Below, piece after piece: positions 35,688 through 44,078 of a stretch of DNA of 64,000 nucleotides. The stretch is from Pseudomonas cedrina subsp. cedrina (lineage in GTDB: Bacteria > Pseudomonadota > Gammaproteobacteria > Pseudomonadales > Pseudomonadaceae). Where the stretch lies: NCBI RefSeq assembly GCF_001983175.1, contig NZ_MNPW01000004.1, positions 310,001 to 374,000 of the forward strand. Reading direction: 5' to 3'. The notes below the pieces were generated by a model that saw only the letters and a program-made list of their open reading frames with translations, had not been told where the DNA came from and ran no database searches. The translations under genes and the position numbers were made by a program. Position 1 is the first letter of the stretch, and every line of letters starts with the position of its first letter.

Positions 35688-36467
35688 TCAGGGCTGATAG
35701 CCCATCCGCCAGCTGACGGCCCGGGTGGCTGCCAGCAAACGCTGCGCCGCCGGGCCGTCTTCATCGGCATGGAACAACGAGGTAGGGCCGACCACCGTCA
35801 TCACGGCGGCCACTTGCCCGATAGCGTTGAATACCGGCGCCGACAGCGCATCCACGCCGGGCATCAACAGGCCATGCACAAAATGCAGGCCACGGGCGCG
35901 AATCTGTTCGCACGTGGTGGCGTAGGCCCGGTCGTCCACCAGCGCGTGGGCGGTACCGGCCTGAATCTCGCGCTCCCGCAATTCGACGGTTTCCCGGGTC
36001 GGCAGGAAAGCGCTGAACACCAGCCCGGTGGACGAACTGAGCAGCGGCAGCACCGAACCCAACTGCGTCACCACCGTCACCGCGCGCACCGCCGGCTCGA
36101 TCTGCACGACCGTTGCGCCCTGGTTGCCCCACACCGCCAGAAAGCACGTTTCATTGAGCTCATCGCGCAGCTCCGCCAGGGGCAGGGCGCCGACTTTCAA
36201 TACGTCCATGCTGCCCAGCGCCGCCAGCCCCACGCGCAAGGCTTCGCGGCCCAGGCCGTAATGGTTGGTGGCGGCGTTCTGCTCGGCAAAGCCTGAGGCA
36301 ATCAGCGCCTGCAAATACCGGTGCACCTTGCTGGCGGGCATCTGCACATGGTCGGCCAGGCGCGACAGCGACGTGGCGGGCGACAGTTCGGCCAGGGCCT
36401 TGAGGATGTCGGTGCCCACTTCGGCCGAGCGGACTTTCTGTTTACCGGTGTCGCGGGGCTTTTCCAT
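35688..36467 (-). CDS. hmgR: IclR-family regulator, probable HmgR
   Basis: A 259-residue regulator with an N-terminal winged helix (about residues 15-75; DILKALAELSPATSLSRLADHVQMPASKVHRYLQAL) and the IclR ligand domain (about 90-255). It is divergent from hmgA. In P. putida HmgR represses hmgABC and is released by homogentisate; position and family suggest the same. I chose ATG 36467 though no Shine-Dalgarno is visible; a TTG at 36530 would extend it by 21 residues. A palindrome TTACG-N5-CGTAA in the intergenic region is the likely operator. Confidence 0.85.
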   Translation of the reverse strand: MEKPRDTGKQKVRSAEVGTDILKALAELSPATSLSRLADHVQMPASKVHRYLQALIASGFAEQNAATNHYGLGREALRVGLAALGSMDVLKVGALPLAELRDELNETCFLAVWGNQGATVVQIEPAVRAVTVVTQLGSVLPLLSSSTGLVFSAFLPTRETVELREREIQAGTAHALVDDRAYATTCEQIRARGLHFVHGLLMPGVDALSAPVFNAIGQVAAVMTVVGPTSLFHADEDGPAAQRLLAATRAVSWRMGYQP

Positions 36468-36531
36468 GGAGGGGCGAGAATCCGAGAGATGAATGGGCGT
36501 CTTTATAGCTTGACGGTGGATAGCGATCAAA

Positions 36532-36546
36532 TTACGTTGTGCGTAA
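36532..36546. promoter_or_regulatory. HmgR operator candidate
   Basis: A perfect inverted repeat TTACG-TTGTG-CGTAA lies between the divergent regulator and hmgA genes, followed after 5 bp by another TTACG (36552-36556). Position fits repression of hmgA. Confidence 0.6.
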
Positions 36547-36587
36547 CTGGATTACGATAAAAACAACTTCCTTGCAGAGGATGGTCC

Positions 36588-37871
36588 ATGAACCTCGAAT
36601 ACCTGTCGGGCTTCGGCAATGAATTTGCCAGCGAAGCCTTGCCCGGCGCCTTGCCGGTCGGCCAGAACTCACCGCAAAAAGCGCCTTACGGGCTGTACAC
36701 CGAACTATTCTCCGGCACCGCCTTTACCATGCCGCGCAGCGAAGCCCGCCGGACCTGGCTGTACCGCATCCAGCCGTCGGCCAATCACCCTGCGTTCGTC
36801 AAGCTTGAGCGCCAGTTGGCCGGTGGACCGTTGGGGGCCGTGACGCCCAATCGCTTGCGCTGGAATCCACTGGATATTCCCGGCGAGCCGACGGACTTTA
36901 TCGACGGCCTTGCACGCATGGTTGCCAACGCCGCGTCGGAACACCCCGCAGGCATCAGCATCTACAATTACCGCGCCAACCGTTCGATGCAGCGCGTGTT
37001 TTTCAACGCCGATGGCGAACTGCTGATCGTTCCCGAGCAAGGTCGCCTGCGCATTGCCACGGAGTTGGGCGTGCTGGAGGTGGCGCCGCTGGAGATCGTC
37101 GTGTTGCCGCGAGGCCTCAAGTTTCGCGTCGAGCTGCTCGATGCCCAGGCGCGTGGTTACGTTGCCGAGAACCATGGTGCGCCATTGCGCCTGCCGGACC
37201 TGGGGCCCATCGGTAGCAACGGCTTGGCCAACCCGCGCGACTTTCTCACGCCGGTCGCCCGCTACGAAGACCTGAAGCAACCTACGACGCTGGTGCAGAA
37301 ATTCCTTGGCGAACTCTGGGCCTGTGAGCTGGACCATTCGCCGCTCAACGTCGTCGCTTGGCACGGTAACAATGTGCCGTACAAATATGACCTGCGTCGT
37401 TTCAACACGATTGGCACCGTCAGCTTCGATCACCCGGACCCGTCGATCTTCACCGTGTTGACCTCGCCCACCAGCGTGCACGGCTTGGCCAACCTGGACT
37501 TCGTGATCTTCCCGCCGCGCTGGATGGTGGCCGAGAACACCTTCCGCCCGCCGTGGTTCCACCGCAACCTGATGAACGAATACATGGGCCTGATCCAGGG
37601 CGCCTACGACGCCAAGGCCGAAGGCTTCCTGCCCGGCGGCGCGTCGCTGCACAGCTGCATGAGCGCCCACGGCCCGGACGGCGAAACCTGCACCAAAGCC
37701 ATCAATGTCGAGCTGGCGCCGCACAAGATCGATAACACCATGGCCTTCATGTTCGAGACCAGCCAAGTGCTGCGTCCCACGCAGTTCGCCCTGGAATGCG
37801 CGCAACTGCAAACCACTTATGACGCGTGCTGGGCCTCGCTGCCTGCCACCTTCAACCCGAACCGGAGATGA
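36588..37871 (+). CDS. hmgA: homogentisate 1,2-dioxygenase HmgA
   Basis: Iron-dependent ring-cleaving enzyme that turns homogentisate into maleylacetoacetate in tyrosine and phenylalanine breakdown. The 427-residue protein starts [21 protein letters not shown] as the family does, and has the active-site region with H residues in [37 protein letters not shown] and [12 protein letters not shown]. It is first in the hmgA-fahA-maiA operon; 3 bp separate it from fahA. Loss of this enzyme gives brown pyomelanin in pseudomonads. Confidence 0.97.
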   Translation: MNLEYLSGFGNEFASEALPGALPVGQNSPQKAPYGLYTELFSGTAFTMPRSEARRTWLYRIQPSANHPAFVKLERQLAGGPLGAVTPNRLRWNPLDIPGEPTDFIDGLARMVANAASEHPAGISIYNYRANRSMQRVFFNADGELLIVPEQGRLRIATELGVLEVAPLEIVVLPRGLKFRVELLDAQARGYVAENHGAPLRLPDLGPIGSNGLANPRDFLTPVARYEDLKQPTTLVQKFLGELWACELDHSPLNVVAWHGNNVPYKYDLRRFNTIGTVSFDHPDPSIFTVLTSPTSVHGLANLDFVIFPPRWMVAENTFRPPWFHRNLMNEYMGLIQGAYDAKAEGFLPGGASLHSCMSAHGPDGETCTKAINVELAPHKIDNTMAFMFETSQVLRPTQFALECAQLQTTYDACWASLPATFNPNRR

Positions 37872-37874
37872 TCC

Positions 37875-39161
37875 ATGACGCAGCCAACCCTTACCCGCAG
37901 CTGGGTAGCCTCCGCCAATGGCCACTCGGATTTCCCCTTGCAGAACCTGCCGCTGGGGGTGTTCAGCATCAACGGGGCGGCACCGCGCAGTGGCGTGGCG
38001 ATCGGCGATTCGATCCTCGACCTTCATGCGGCTATAGACGCGTTCGAAGGTGACGCGCGGCGCGCTGTCGAAGCGACGGCCGGCGGCCAACTGAACCGCT
38101 TTTTCGAACTGGGCCGTGGTCCACGCGTGGCCTTGCGCGAGCGCCTGCTGGAACTGCTGGCCGAAGGCAGCACGTTGCAGACGCGTGAGGCGCAGGTGCT
38201 GCACCGCGCCGCCGATTGCCAGATGCACCTGCCGGCAAAGATCAATGACTACACCGACTTCTACGTCGGTATCGAACACGCGCAGAACGTCGGCAAACTG
38301 TTTCGCCCCGATAACCCTCTGCTGCCCAACTACAAGTACGTGCCGATTGGCTACCACGGCCGCGCCTCGACCATTCGCCCCTCGGGCACCGATGTGCGTC
38401 GCCCCAAAGGCCAGACCCTGCCCGCCGGCCAGTCCGAGCCGACGTTTGGCCCATGCGCGCGCCTGGACTACGAACTGGAACTGGGTATCTGGATCGGCCA
38501 GGGCAATGAGATGGGCGATTCGATTGCCATTGGTGACGCGGCCGATCATATCGCCGGTTTCTGCCTGCTCAATGACTGGTCAGCGCGGGATATCCAGGCG
38601 TGGGAATACCAACCGCTGGGGCCGTTCCTGTCGAAAAGCTTCATCACCACCATTTCGCCCTGGGTCGTCACCGCTGAAGCCCTGGCGCCGTTTCGCAAGG
38701 CGCAACCGCCACGGCCAGACGGTGATCCGCAACCGCTGCCGTACCTGCTGGACCCACGTGACCAGGCCGCCGGTGCCCTGGATATCGAGCTGGAAGTGCT
38801 GCTGACCACCGCCGCGATGCGCGAACAGCACCTGCCGGCCCATCGCCTGGCCTTGAGCAACAGCCTGCATATGTACTGGACCGTCGCACAGCTGGTGGCG
38901 CACCACAGCGTCAACGGCTGCCAGTTGCAGGCCGGCGATCTGTTTGGCTCGGGCACCTTGTCCGGCCCGCAGATGGGGCAGTTCGGCAGCCTGCTGGAAA
39001 TGACCGAGGGCGGTAAAAAAGTCGTGGAGTTGCCGTCCGGCGAAGTGCGCAAGTTCCTTGAGGATGGCGACGAAATCATCCTGCGTGCCCGCTGCAGCCG
39101 CGAGGGTTTTGCCTCCATTGGCTTCGGCGAATGCCGCGGCACCGTGGTCGCGGCGCGTTAA
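37875..39161 (+). CDS. fahA: fumarylacetoacetase FahA (HmgB)
   Basis: Hydrolyses fumarylacetoacetate to fumarate and acetoacetate, the last step of the homogentisate pathway. The 428-residue protein has the N-terminal SH3-like part (FPLQNLPLGVFSING), metal-binding segments DYTDFYVGIEHAQNVG, ELGIWIGQGNEMGD and FCLLNDWSARDIQAWEYQPLGPFLSKSF, and the late GSGTLSGP and DEIILRARC. It lies 3 bp after hmgA; maiA follows after 11 bp. Confidence 0.97.
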   Translation: MTQPTLTRSWVASANGHSDFPLQNLPLGVFSINGAAPRSGVAIGDSILDLHAAIDAFEGDARRAVEATAGGQLNRFFELGRGPRVALRERLLELLAEGSTLQTREAQVLHRAADCQMHLPAKINDYTDFYVGIEHAQNVGKLFRPDNPLLPNYKYVPIGYHGRASTIRPSGTDVRRPKGQTLPAGQSEPTFGPCARLDYELELGIWIGQGNEMGDSIAIGDAADHIAGFCLLNDWSARDIQAWEYQPLGPFLSKSFITTISPWVVTAEALAPFRKAQPPRPDGDPQPLPYLLDPRDQAAGALDIELEVLLTTAAMREQHLPAHRLALSNSLHMYWTVAQLVAHHSVNGCQLQAGDLFGSGTLSGPQMGQFGSLLEMTEGGKKVVELPSGEVRKFLEDGDEIILRARCSREGFASIGFGECRGTVVAAR

Positions 39162-39172
39162 GAGGGCAGGGC

Positions 39173-39808
39173 ATGGAACTCTATACCTACTACCGTTCCA
39201 CCGCATCGTACCGGGTGCGCATTGCCCTGGCGCTCAAGGGGCTGGATTTCACCGCCGTGCCGGTCAACCTGCTGGTGCCGGCGGGCGGTGCGAATCGCCA
39301 ACCCGAGTACCTGGCGATCAACCCGCAGGGCCGTGTGCCGGCGTTGCGCACGGATGAAGGGGCGCTGTTAATTCAGTCGCTGGCGATCATCGAGTACCTG
39401 GAGGAGCGTTATCCACAGGTGCCGCTGCTCTCCAGGGACCTGGCGGCCCGCGCCCATGAACGGGCAATCGCGGCGCTCATCGCCTGTGATATTCATCCGC
39501 TGCACAACTCCAGTACCCAGAACTTGCTGCGCCAGTGGGGGCACGATGAAGCGCAGGTGCTGGAATGGATCGGCCATTGGGTCAGCCAGGGGCTGGCTGC
39601 GGTGGAGCAGTTGATTGACGATGAGGGCTTTTGCCTGGGCGACCGGCCGGGGCTGGCCGATGCGTTTCTTATACCCCAGCTGTATGCGGCGCAGCGTTTC
39701 AAGGTGCCGTTGGCCGCGTACCCACGGATTGGGAGGGTGGCGGCATTGGCGGCGCAGCATCCGGCGTTCATTCAGGCGCACCCTGCGAACCAGCCTGATA
39801 CACCCTGA
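39173..39808 (+). CDS. maiA: maleylacetoacetate isomerase MaiA (HmgC)
   Basis: Glutathione-dependent cis-trans isomerase that changes maleylacetoacetate to fumarylacetoacetate. A zeta-class GST of 211 residues: MELYTYYRSTASYRVRIALALKGL has the SSxxCRVRIA-like active-site loop (here STASYRVRIA), followed by LAINPQGRVPAL, LIQSLAIIEYLEERYP and CDIHPLHNS. I chose ATG 39173 with GGCAGGG upstream. The cysteine usual in the zeta motif is Tyr here, yet the catalytic Ser is present. It closes the operon. Confidence 0.95.
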   Translation: MELYTYYRSTASYRVRIALALKGLDFTAVPVNLLVPAGGANRQPEYLAINPQGRVPALRTDEGALLIQSLAIIEYLEERYPQVPLLSRDLAARAHERAIAALIACDIHPLHNSSTQNLLRQWGHDEAQVLEWIGHWVSQGLAAVEQLIDDEGFCLGDRPGLADAFLIPQLYAAQRFKVPLAAYPRIGRVAALAAQHPAFIQAHPANQPDTP

Positions 39809-39867
39809 ATCAATGTGGGCTGGCTTCAAAGCCGACAGGTATCGAGCTGGCGAAACGCGGGGGACAT

Positions 39868-40160
39868 GTGGGAGCGGGCTTGCCCGCGATGGCGATAGGT
39901 ATCTACACATTTTTGTAGTGAGCGGGCTTGTCCCGCGCTGGGCTGCGAAGCGGCCCCAAACCAGGCGAATTGGGTTTGTCTGAAACTGCGCGGTGTCTTT
40001 ATTGGCGCGGCTTCGCCACCCAGCGCGGGACAAGCCCGCTCACTACAGGGAGATTTTTCAGCCTTTGAACGTTGTGTAGATACCTATGCCGCGATGGTGG
40101 TGGACTAGTCACAGATGCGGTGGCAGATACACCGCCTTCGCAGGCAAGCCAGCTCCCACA
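39868..40160. repeat. nested palindromic repeats (one family inserted in another)
   Basis: The outer element is of the GTGGGAGC family (arms near 39868-39894 and 40132-40160). Inside it lies an inner element bounded by perfect 14-bp inverted arms TAGGTATCTACACA (39896-39909) and its complement (40073-40086), which encloses a GTAGTGAGCGGGCTTG-type palindrome. A CCGCGATGG motif flanks both sides of the inner element, as a target duplication would. This accounts for most of the 435-bp gap between maiA and the SirB1-like gene. Confidence 0.8.
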
Positions 40161-40243
40161 GCGATCGTGGGTGTTCGCTCTTTTAGCAGCCAATACAAGC
40201 CCACACACTTAAATCCCAGCAGGCCAGACAAGCCAGCTGGGTG

Positions 40244-41047
40244 TCAATGCACCACTGAGTTGGGAGGCAAGTGCCCCAGGCGCTCGGTCAGGCGCAGGCG
40301 TTGGATCGGGTCTTCGCTGAGCATCAGCGCGTGTTCCAGGTCGAAGCGTTCGGCGTTGGGGCAGTCCAGGCGCTGGTACAGGCTGGCCCGCGCCAGGTAA
40401 TCGGCGGCGCTGGCGTTGCCCAGCTCCAGTACGCGTTCGGCATCGACCAGGGCCTGCAGCGGGGCGTCGTTGGAAAGGTGCAGTTGCCGCAGGTTGCGTG
40501 ACAGCCGTTGCAGGATCGAACGCGGGTTAGCGGTGAGCAGGTGGTCGGCCTGTAGCTTGAGGTTGGGGCCGTACTGGCGCTGCAACAGGTCGCGGCAATC
40601 ATTGGGGTACAGGCGCCGGCCGCCGCACGGGTCCAGCACGTGATCAGCGCCGGGGACCCGAAGCAGGAAATGGCCGGGGAAGTTAACGCCCACCATCGGA
40701 ATATCGAGGCGTCGCGCCAGTTCCAGGGCAATCAGCCCCATGGCCAAGGGCTGTCCGCGTTTGCGCTGCAGCACTTTGTCCAGCAGGGCAGCGGCGGGGC
40801 GCAGAGGGGTGAATTCATCCTGGGCAAATCCCAGGTCATTCAGGCGCCGCAACAGCGGTTGGCCCAGTTCATGCGCCGGCAGCAAAGGCATGCCCAGGCT
40901 GACCTGCTGTTGCAGCGAGATCAGCTCCTGCAGCACCAACAAAGGCTGCACCGTCGGGTCATGCTCGGCAGCGATCCACAATGCGGCTTCAAACACCGCA
41001 GGCGGGGAGCGTTCCAGGCAGGCGAAAAAAGCTTTGCGGGGATTCAT
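40244..41047 (-). CDS. SirB1-family protein (transglutaminase-like plus TPR)
   Basis: A 267-residue member of the SirB1/YchA family. The transglutaminase-like core (about residues 25-165) has LLDKVLQRKRGQPLAMGLIALELARRLDIPMVGVNFPGHFLLRV and DPCGGRRL; the C-terminal part (about 185-260) is TPR-like. The family Cys that would be catalytic is not in the usual place (QPLAMGLIA), so enzyme activity is doubtful. Function unknown; it is not in an operon here. Confidence 0.88.
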   Translation of the reverse strand: MNPRKAFFACLERSPPAVFEAALWIAAEHDPTVQPLLVLQELISLQQQVSLGMPLLPAHELGQPLLRRLNDLGFAQDEFTPLRPAAALLDKVLQRKRGQPLAMGLIALELARRLDIPMVGVNFPGHFLLRVPGADHVLDPCGGRRLYPNDCRDLLQRQYGPNLKLQADHLLTANPRSILQRLSRNLRQLHLSNDAPLQALVDAERVLELGNASAADYLARASLYQRLDCPNAERFDLEHALMLSEDPIQRLRLTERLGHLPPNSVVH

Positions 41048-41234
41048 TGCATTCTCCGGCGGATGCCCCCGTTTTAGCCTTGCTGGGAATTTTCGTCCAG
41101 TGGCTTGGAAAATATCTGGCGTGCTTATGTCGCAAATCCTGCCAAAACGGGCTTCTTATTCCAGCGTGCTCCGACAGTTTTTTGCCGCAAGCCTATACTT
41201 GGCCCACTACCAGAAGTGATTCGGGAGCTTGACG

Positions 41235-42254
41235 ATGTTTGCTCTCATGCACAGCACCCGCCTTGAATCGCTGCACCTGAGTGTCGACCCGGCCACCGGG
41301 CTCAAAGCGGTCATCGCCATCCATAACAGCCGCCTGGGGCCTGCCCTCGGTGGCTGTCGTTATCTTGCCTACCCCGACGACGAAAGTGCCGTGGCCGATG
41401 CCGCGCGCCTGGCCCAGGGCATGAGCTACAAGGCTGCCCTGGCCGGTTTGCCCATCGGCGGCGGCACGGCGGTCATCATCCGCCCCGCGCACGTGGAAAA
41501 CCGCGCCGCGCTGTTTGAAGCCTTCGGCCGCTGCATCGAGCAACTCGACGGCCGCTACATCACCGCCACCGACAGCGGCACCTCGGTGGCCGACATGGAC
41601 TGCATCGCCCAGCACACCCGCTATGTCACCAGCACCAGCGCCGCCGGCGACCCCTCGTCCCACACCGCCATGGGCGTGTTCACCGGCATCCGCGCCACCG
41701 CCATGGCCCGCCTGGGCAGCGACAACCTCGAGGGCCTGCGCGTTGCCATCCAGGGCCTGGGCAATGTCGGCTACGCCTTGGCCGAGCAGCTGCACGCCGC
41801 CGGCGCCGAACTGCTGGTGAGCGACATCGACCACGGCAAAGTGCAACTGGCCATGGAGCAACTGGGCGCGCACCCCATCGCCAACGATGCCTTGCTCAGC
41901 ACGCCATGCGACATCCTCGCACCCTGCGGCCTCGGCGCCGTGCTAAACCGCCAGAGCGTCGGCCAACTGCGCTGCGCCGCCGTGGCCGGGTCCGCCAGTG
42001 CGCAACTGACCAACCTGCCGGTCGCCGACCAACTGGAAGGGCGTGGCATCCTCTACGCACCCGACTACGTGATCAACTCCGGCGGCCTGATCTATGTCGC
42101 CCTCAAGCACAGCGGGGCCGAACTGCCGACCATCACCGCGCACTTGTCCAACATCGGCACGCGCCTCACCGAAATCTTCGCCCACGCCCAGGCCGAAAAA
42201 CGCTCACCCGCACGGGTGGCCGATGAACTGGCTGAGCGCCTGCTGTACCGATAA
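41235..42254 (+). CDS. ldh: leucine dehydrogenase-like protein with altered catalytic lysine
   Basis: Glu/Leu/Phe/Val dehydrogenase family, 339 residues, expected to deaminate branched-chain amino acids with NAD. The N-terminal substrate domain has LGPALGGCRYL and MSYKAALAGLPIGGGT; the NAD domain has QGLGNVGYALAEQL. K66 (in MSYK) corresponds to the substrate-binding lysine. Twelve residues later, where leucine dehydrogenases have the catalytic lysine (GGGK), this protein has T78 (codon ACG at 41466-41468). A single A-to-C change from AAG would explain it. Start ATG 41235 has GGGAG upstream; TTG 41229 is less likely. Confidence 0.9.
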   Translation: MFALMHSTRLESLHLSVDPATGLKAVIAIHNSRLGPALGGCRYLAYPDDESAVADAARLAQGMSYKAALAGLPIGGGTAVIIRPAHVENRAALFEAFGRCIEQLDGRYITATDSGTSVADMDCIAQHTRYVTSTSAAGDPSSHTAMGVFTGIRATAMARLGSDNLEGLRVAIQGLGNVGYALAEQLHAAGAELLVSDIDHGKVQLAMEQLGAHPIANDALLSTPCDILAPCGLGAVLNRQSVGQLRCAAVAGSASAQLTNLPVADQLEGRGILYAPDYVINSGGLIYVALKHSGAELPTITAHLSNIGTRLTEIFAHAQAEKRSPARVADELAERLLYR

Positions 42255-42267
42255 CCAGGTATTAAAA

Positions 42268-42294
42268 AGGCCCTGAATCATGGATTCAGGGCCT
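42268..42294 (-). terminator. terminator of the yebG-like gene, probably bidirectional
   Basis: A perfect 12-bp stem AGGCCCTGAATC/GATTCAGGGCCT around ATG. On the minus strand it is followed by TTTT, so it fits the leftward gene best. It also lies 14 bp past the ldh-like stop. Confidence 0.9.
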
Positions 42295-42309
42295 GTTCAA
42301 TTCGGGCTT

Positions 42310-42570
42310 TTATTCCGCTGGTGCGTTGAGCAACTCGGACAGCGCGTCCGGCTGGCTCTTGAACGCCTTGGCAAACACATCGCGATTCTTCGCCATGTAG
42401 ATCCCGGCTTCTTCCACCTGCTGTTCGCTCAGGGACGGCACGGCTTTTTGCAACACCTCTGCCAGCAACTCAGCGAGTTCAAGCATCTTGTCATGACGGT
42501 CAGCTTCGGCTTTATCCATGAACAAACGCTCCAGATCTCGGCTGCTGCGGTATACCACTTCGACGGCCAT
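42310..42570 (-). CDS. yebG: YebG-family SOS-inducible protein
   Basis: An 86-residue small acidic protein of the YebG family; E. coli yebG is LexA-controlled and of unknown biochemical function. The start MAVEVVYRSSRDLERLFMDKAEADRHDKMLELAELL matches YebG (MAVEVKYVVIRE...KKEADAYDKMLD), and the middle AEVLQKAVPSLSEQQVEEAGIYMAKNRDVF fits as well. A near-perfect LexA box 44-59 bp upstream supports SOS control. GAGG precedes the ATG. Confidence 0.9.
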   Translation of the reverse strand: MAVEVVYRSSRDLERLFMDKAEADRHDKMLELAELLAEVLQKAVPSLSEQQVEEAGIYMAKNRDVFAKAFKSQPDALSELLNAPAE

Positions 42571-42613
42571 TCACCACCTCACATGCCTTCACGATAGTTG
42601 TCTATTGCGACTA

Positions 42614-42629
42614 CTGTATTTATATACAG
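42614..42629 (-). promoter_or_regulatory. LexA (SOS) box
   Basis: CTGTATTTATATACAG fits the gammaproteobacterial LexA consensus CTGT-N8-ACAG with palindromic arms. It lies 44 bp upstream of the yebG-like start, where it would cover the promoter. Confidence 0.9.
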
Positions 42630-42822
42630 CGAAAAGGGTAAGCCAAACCAGAGCGTTTGGGTAGCAGTTTTTTAATGTAGTCGGGAAATGGGGGTTTGCT
42701 ACAAGGGAAATTTCTGACGATACGTTGAGGTTGCCGCGTAATCCTACAGTGGCTTACCTTTTCCGGGCCTTGCAAACGCAAGGCCGAGCTTGGCGGCTCG
42801 ACACGAAAAGGAGAACTTTTTA

Positions 42823-42879
42823 ATGACCACCGGAGCCGCACCATGGAAAGCAATACTCCCCGTTCCGCCGCCGCATTAG
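42823..42879 (+). CDS. possible 18-residue leader peptide
   Basis: ATG 42823 has a strong AAAAGGAG 9 nt upstream and encodes MTTGAAPWKAILPVPPPH before a TAG. It overlaps the start of the next gene in another frame. The best ribosome site of this locus therefore belongs to the short frame; coupling by reinitiation is possible. Real translation is unproven. Confidence 0.3.
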   Translation: MTTGAAPWKAILPVPPPH

Positions 42880-43103
42880 ATTCAGAGCCGTCTACCACGT
42901 TATTCAGCGTCACGCCTGAAGCTGATACAGAAACCTTGCTGGCCAATGCCAGCGAAACCCTGAGCAGCGCCCGTGAAATGGCCAATACGCTGGCATTCGA
43001 CTTGGAAGGTCCGCCGCGAAGTCTTGTACTAGCCATTCACCAATTGGTAGAGATGAGCGGCTTGTTGGTTGACCGTGCGCTGGAGCAAGTCGCACCTGCG
43101 TAA
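42843..43103 (+). CDS. small conserved Pseudomonas protein (DUF6124/DUF3077-like)
   Basis: An 86-residue protein with a C-terminal helical core: LFSVTPEADTETLLANASETLSSAREMANTLAFDLEGPPRSLVLAIHQLVEMSGLLVDRALEQV. This matches my memory of the DUF6124/DUF3077 family, which is frequent in pseudomonads and has no known function. It uses ATG 42843 with CCGGAG 8 nt upstream, inside the possible leader peptide frame. A long palindromic repeat follows 34 bp after the stop. Confidence 0.75.
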   Translation: MESNTPRSAAALDSEPSTTLFSVTPEADTETLLANASETLSSAREMANTLAFDLEGPPRSLVLAIHQLVEMSGLLVDRALEQVAPA

Positions 43104-43136
43104 AATCACACCGATGTTTTTGCCGAGCGAGCTTGT

Positions 43137-43269
43137 TGTGGCGAGCGAGCTTGCTCGCGTTGGGCTGCGAAGCAGCCCCAATTCAGGCGAAGGTGTTCTT
43201 CCAGATAAACCTGGGTGACAGGTTTCGGAGGCGCTTCGCACCTCAACGGGAGCAAGCTCCCTCGCCACA
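43137..43269. repeat. long palindromic repeat (TGTGGCGAGCGAGCTTG subtype)
   Basis: Arms 43137-43164 and 43243-43269 are near complements (TGTGGCGAGCGAGCTTGCTC; right arm with a few mismatches). Inner hairpins GGGCTGCGAAGCAGCCC and GAGGCGCTTCGCACCTC. The right end is 20 bp before the next small gene. Confidence 0.85.
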
Positions 43270-43288
43270 GAATAGGTGTACATACCTT

Positions 43289-43471
43289 ATGAAAACTGAA
43301 TCTTCTGAAATTTCCCATCACCAGGATCCCGATGCGTCCTACGACTTTTGGTTTCGAACCAAGGTGCAAGAAGCCTTGGATGACCCGAGCGCAGGTATCC
43401 CCCATGAGCAAGTCATGATCGAAATGCAAGCGTTGATCGAAGCCAAGCGTTCAACCTATCAACCCGATTAA
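43289..43471 (+). CDS. stability-determinant-like small protein (antitoxin-like)
   Basis: A 60-residue protein whose core (SYDFWFRTKVQEALDDPSAGIPHEQVMIEMQALIEAKR) resembles the small stability-determinant antitoxins found beside RelE/ParE toxins. No toxin gene is adjacent: the next gene downstream is a PsiE-like membrane protein. It may be an orphan antitoxin. No clear Shine-Dalgarno is seen. The start is only 20 bp from a long repeat. Confidence 0.65.
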   Translation: MKTESSEISHHQDPDASYDFWFRTKVQEALDDPSAGIPHEQVMIEMQALIEAKRSTYQPD

Positions 43472-43589
43472 GTGCCTCATGTCACGCGGCCACCATCTCA
43501 CTTCCCTGGCTGGCCTTTTTTCTGCATGCAGAACAACCGTCACGTCCAACCCGCATTATCCGGTCGAACCGACCTAAGGAAGCAACATC

Positions 43590-44078
43590 GTGAAAATCAA
43601 CTGGGCCGACAGGCTACGCCAGCAAGTACATGCTCTGGCCGAGTCCCTGGGTAATCTGTTTGTCGAGTCGTTCCACTACCTGGCGCTGTTCGCCATCGGT
43701 GCGGTGACGGCCTGGGCGGCGGTGATGGAGTTTTTGGGGATGCTCGAAAACGGGCACATCAAGATCGACGACATCTTGCTGCTGTTCATCTACCTGGAAT
43801 TGGGCGCCATGGTCGGGATCTATTTCAAGACCAACCACATGCCCGTGCGCTTCCTGATCTACGTGGCAATCACCGCGCTGACCCGTTTGCTGATCTCCAA
43901 CGTGTCCCACCACAACCCGCCAGACGTGGGAATCATCTACCTGTGCGGTGGGATTCTGCTGCTGGCATTTGCAATCCTGGTGGTGCGCTACGCATCGTCG
44001 GCCTTCCCGTCGGTGAAGGTCGAAGGCCCGCGCCGCAAAGGGCAGGCGAGCCTGGAAACCGAAAAGGGCGAGCTTTAA
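43590..44078 (+). CDS. PsiE-family inner-membrane protein
   Basis: A 162-residue protein with four hydrophobic segments (about residues 30-50, 62-78, 85-105, 118-138) and the PsiE family features SFHYLALFAIGAVTAWAAVMEF, DILLLFIYLELGAMVGIYF and MPVRFLIYVAITALTR. E. coli psiE is induced by phosphate starvation; its function is unknown. It uses a GTG start with AAGGAAG upstream. It overlaps the convergent DUF3509 gene by 4 bp. Confidence 0.88.
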   Translation: MKINWADRLRQQVHALAESLGNLFVESFHYLALFAIGAVTAWAAVMEFLGMLENGHIKIDDILLLFIYLELGAMVGIYFKTNHMPVRFLIYVAITALTRLLISNVSHHNPPDVGIIYLCGGILLLAFAILVVRYASSAFPSVKVEGPRRKGQASLETEKGEL

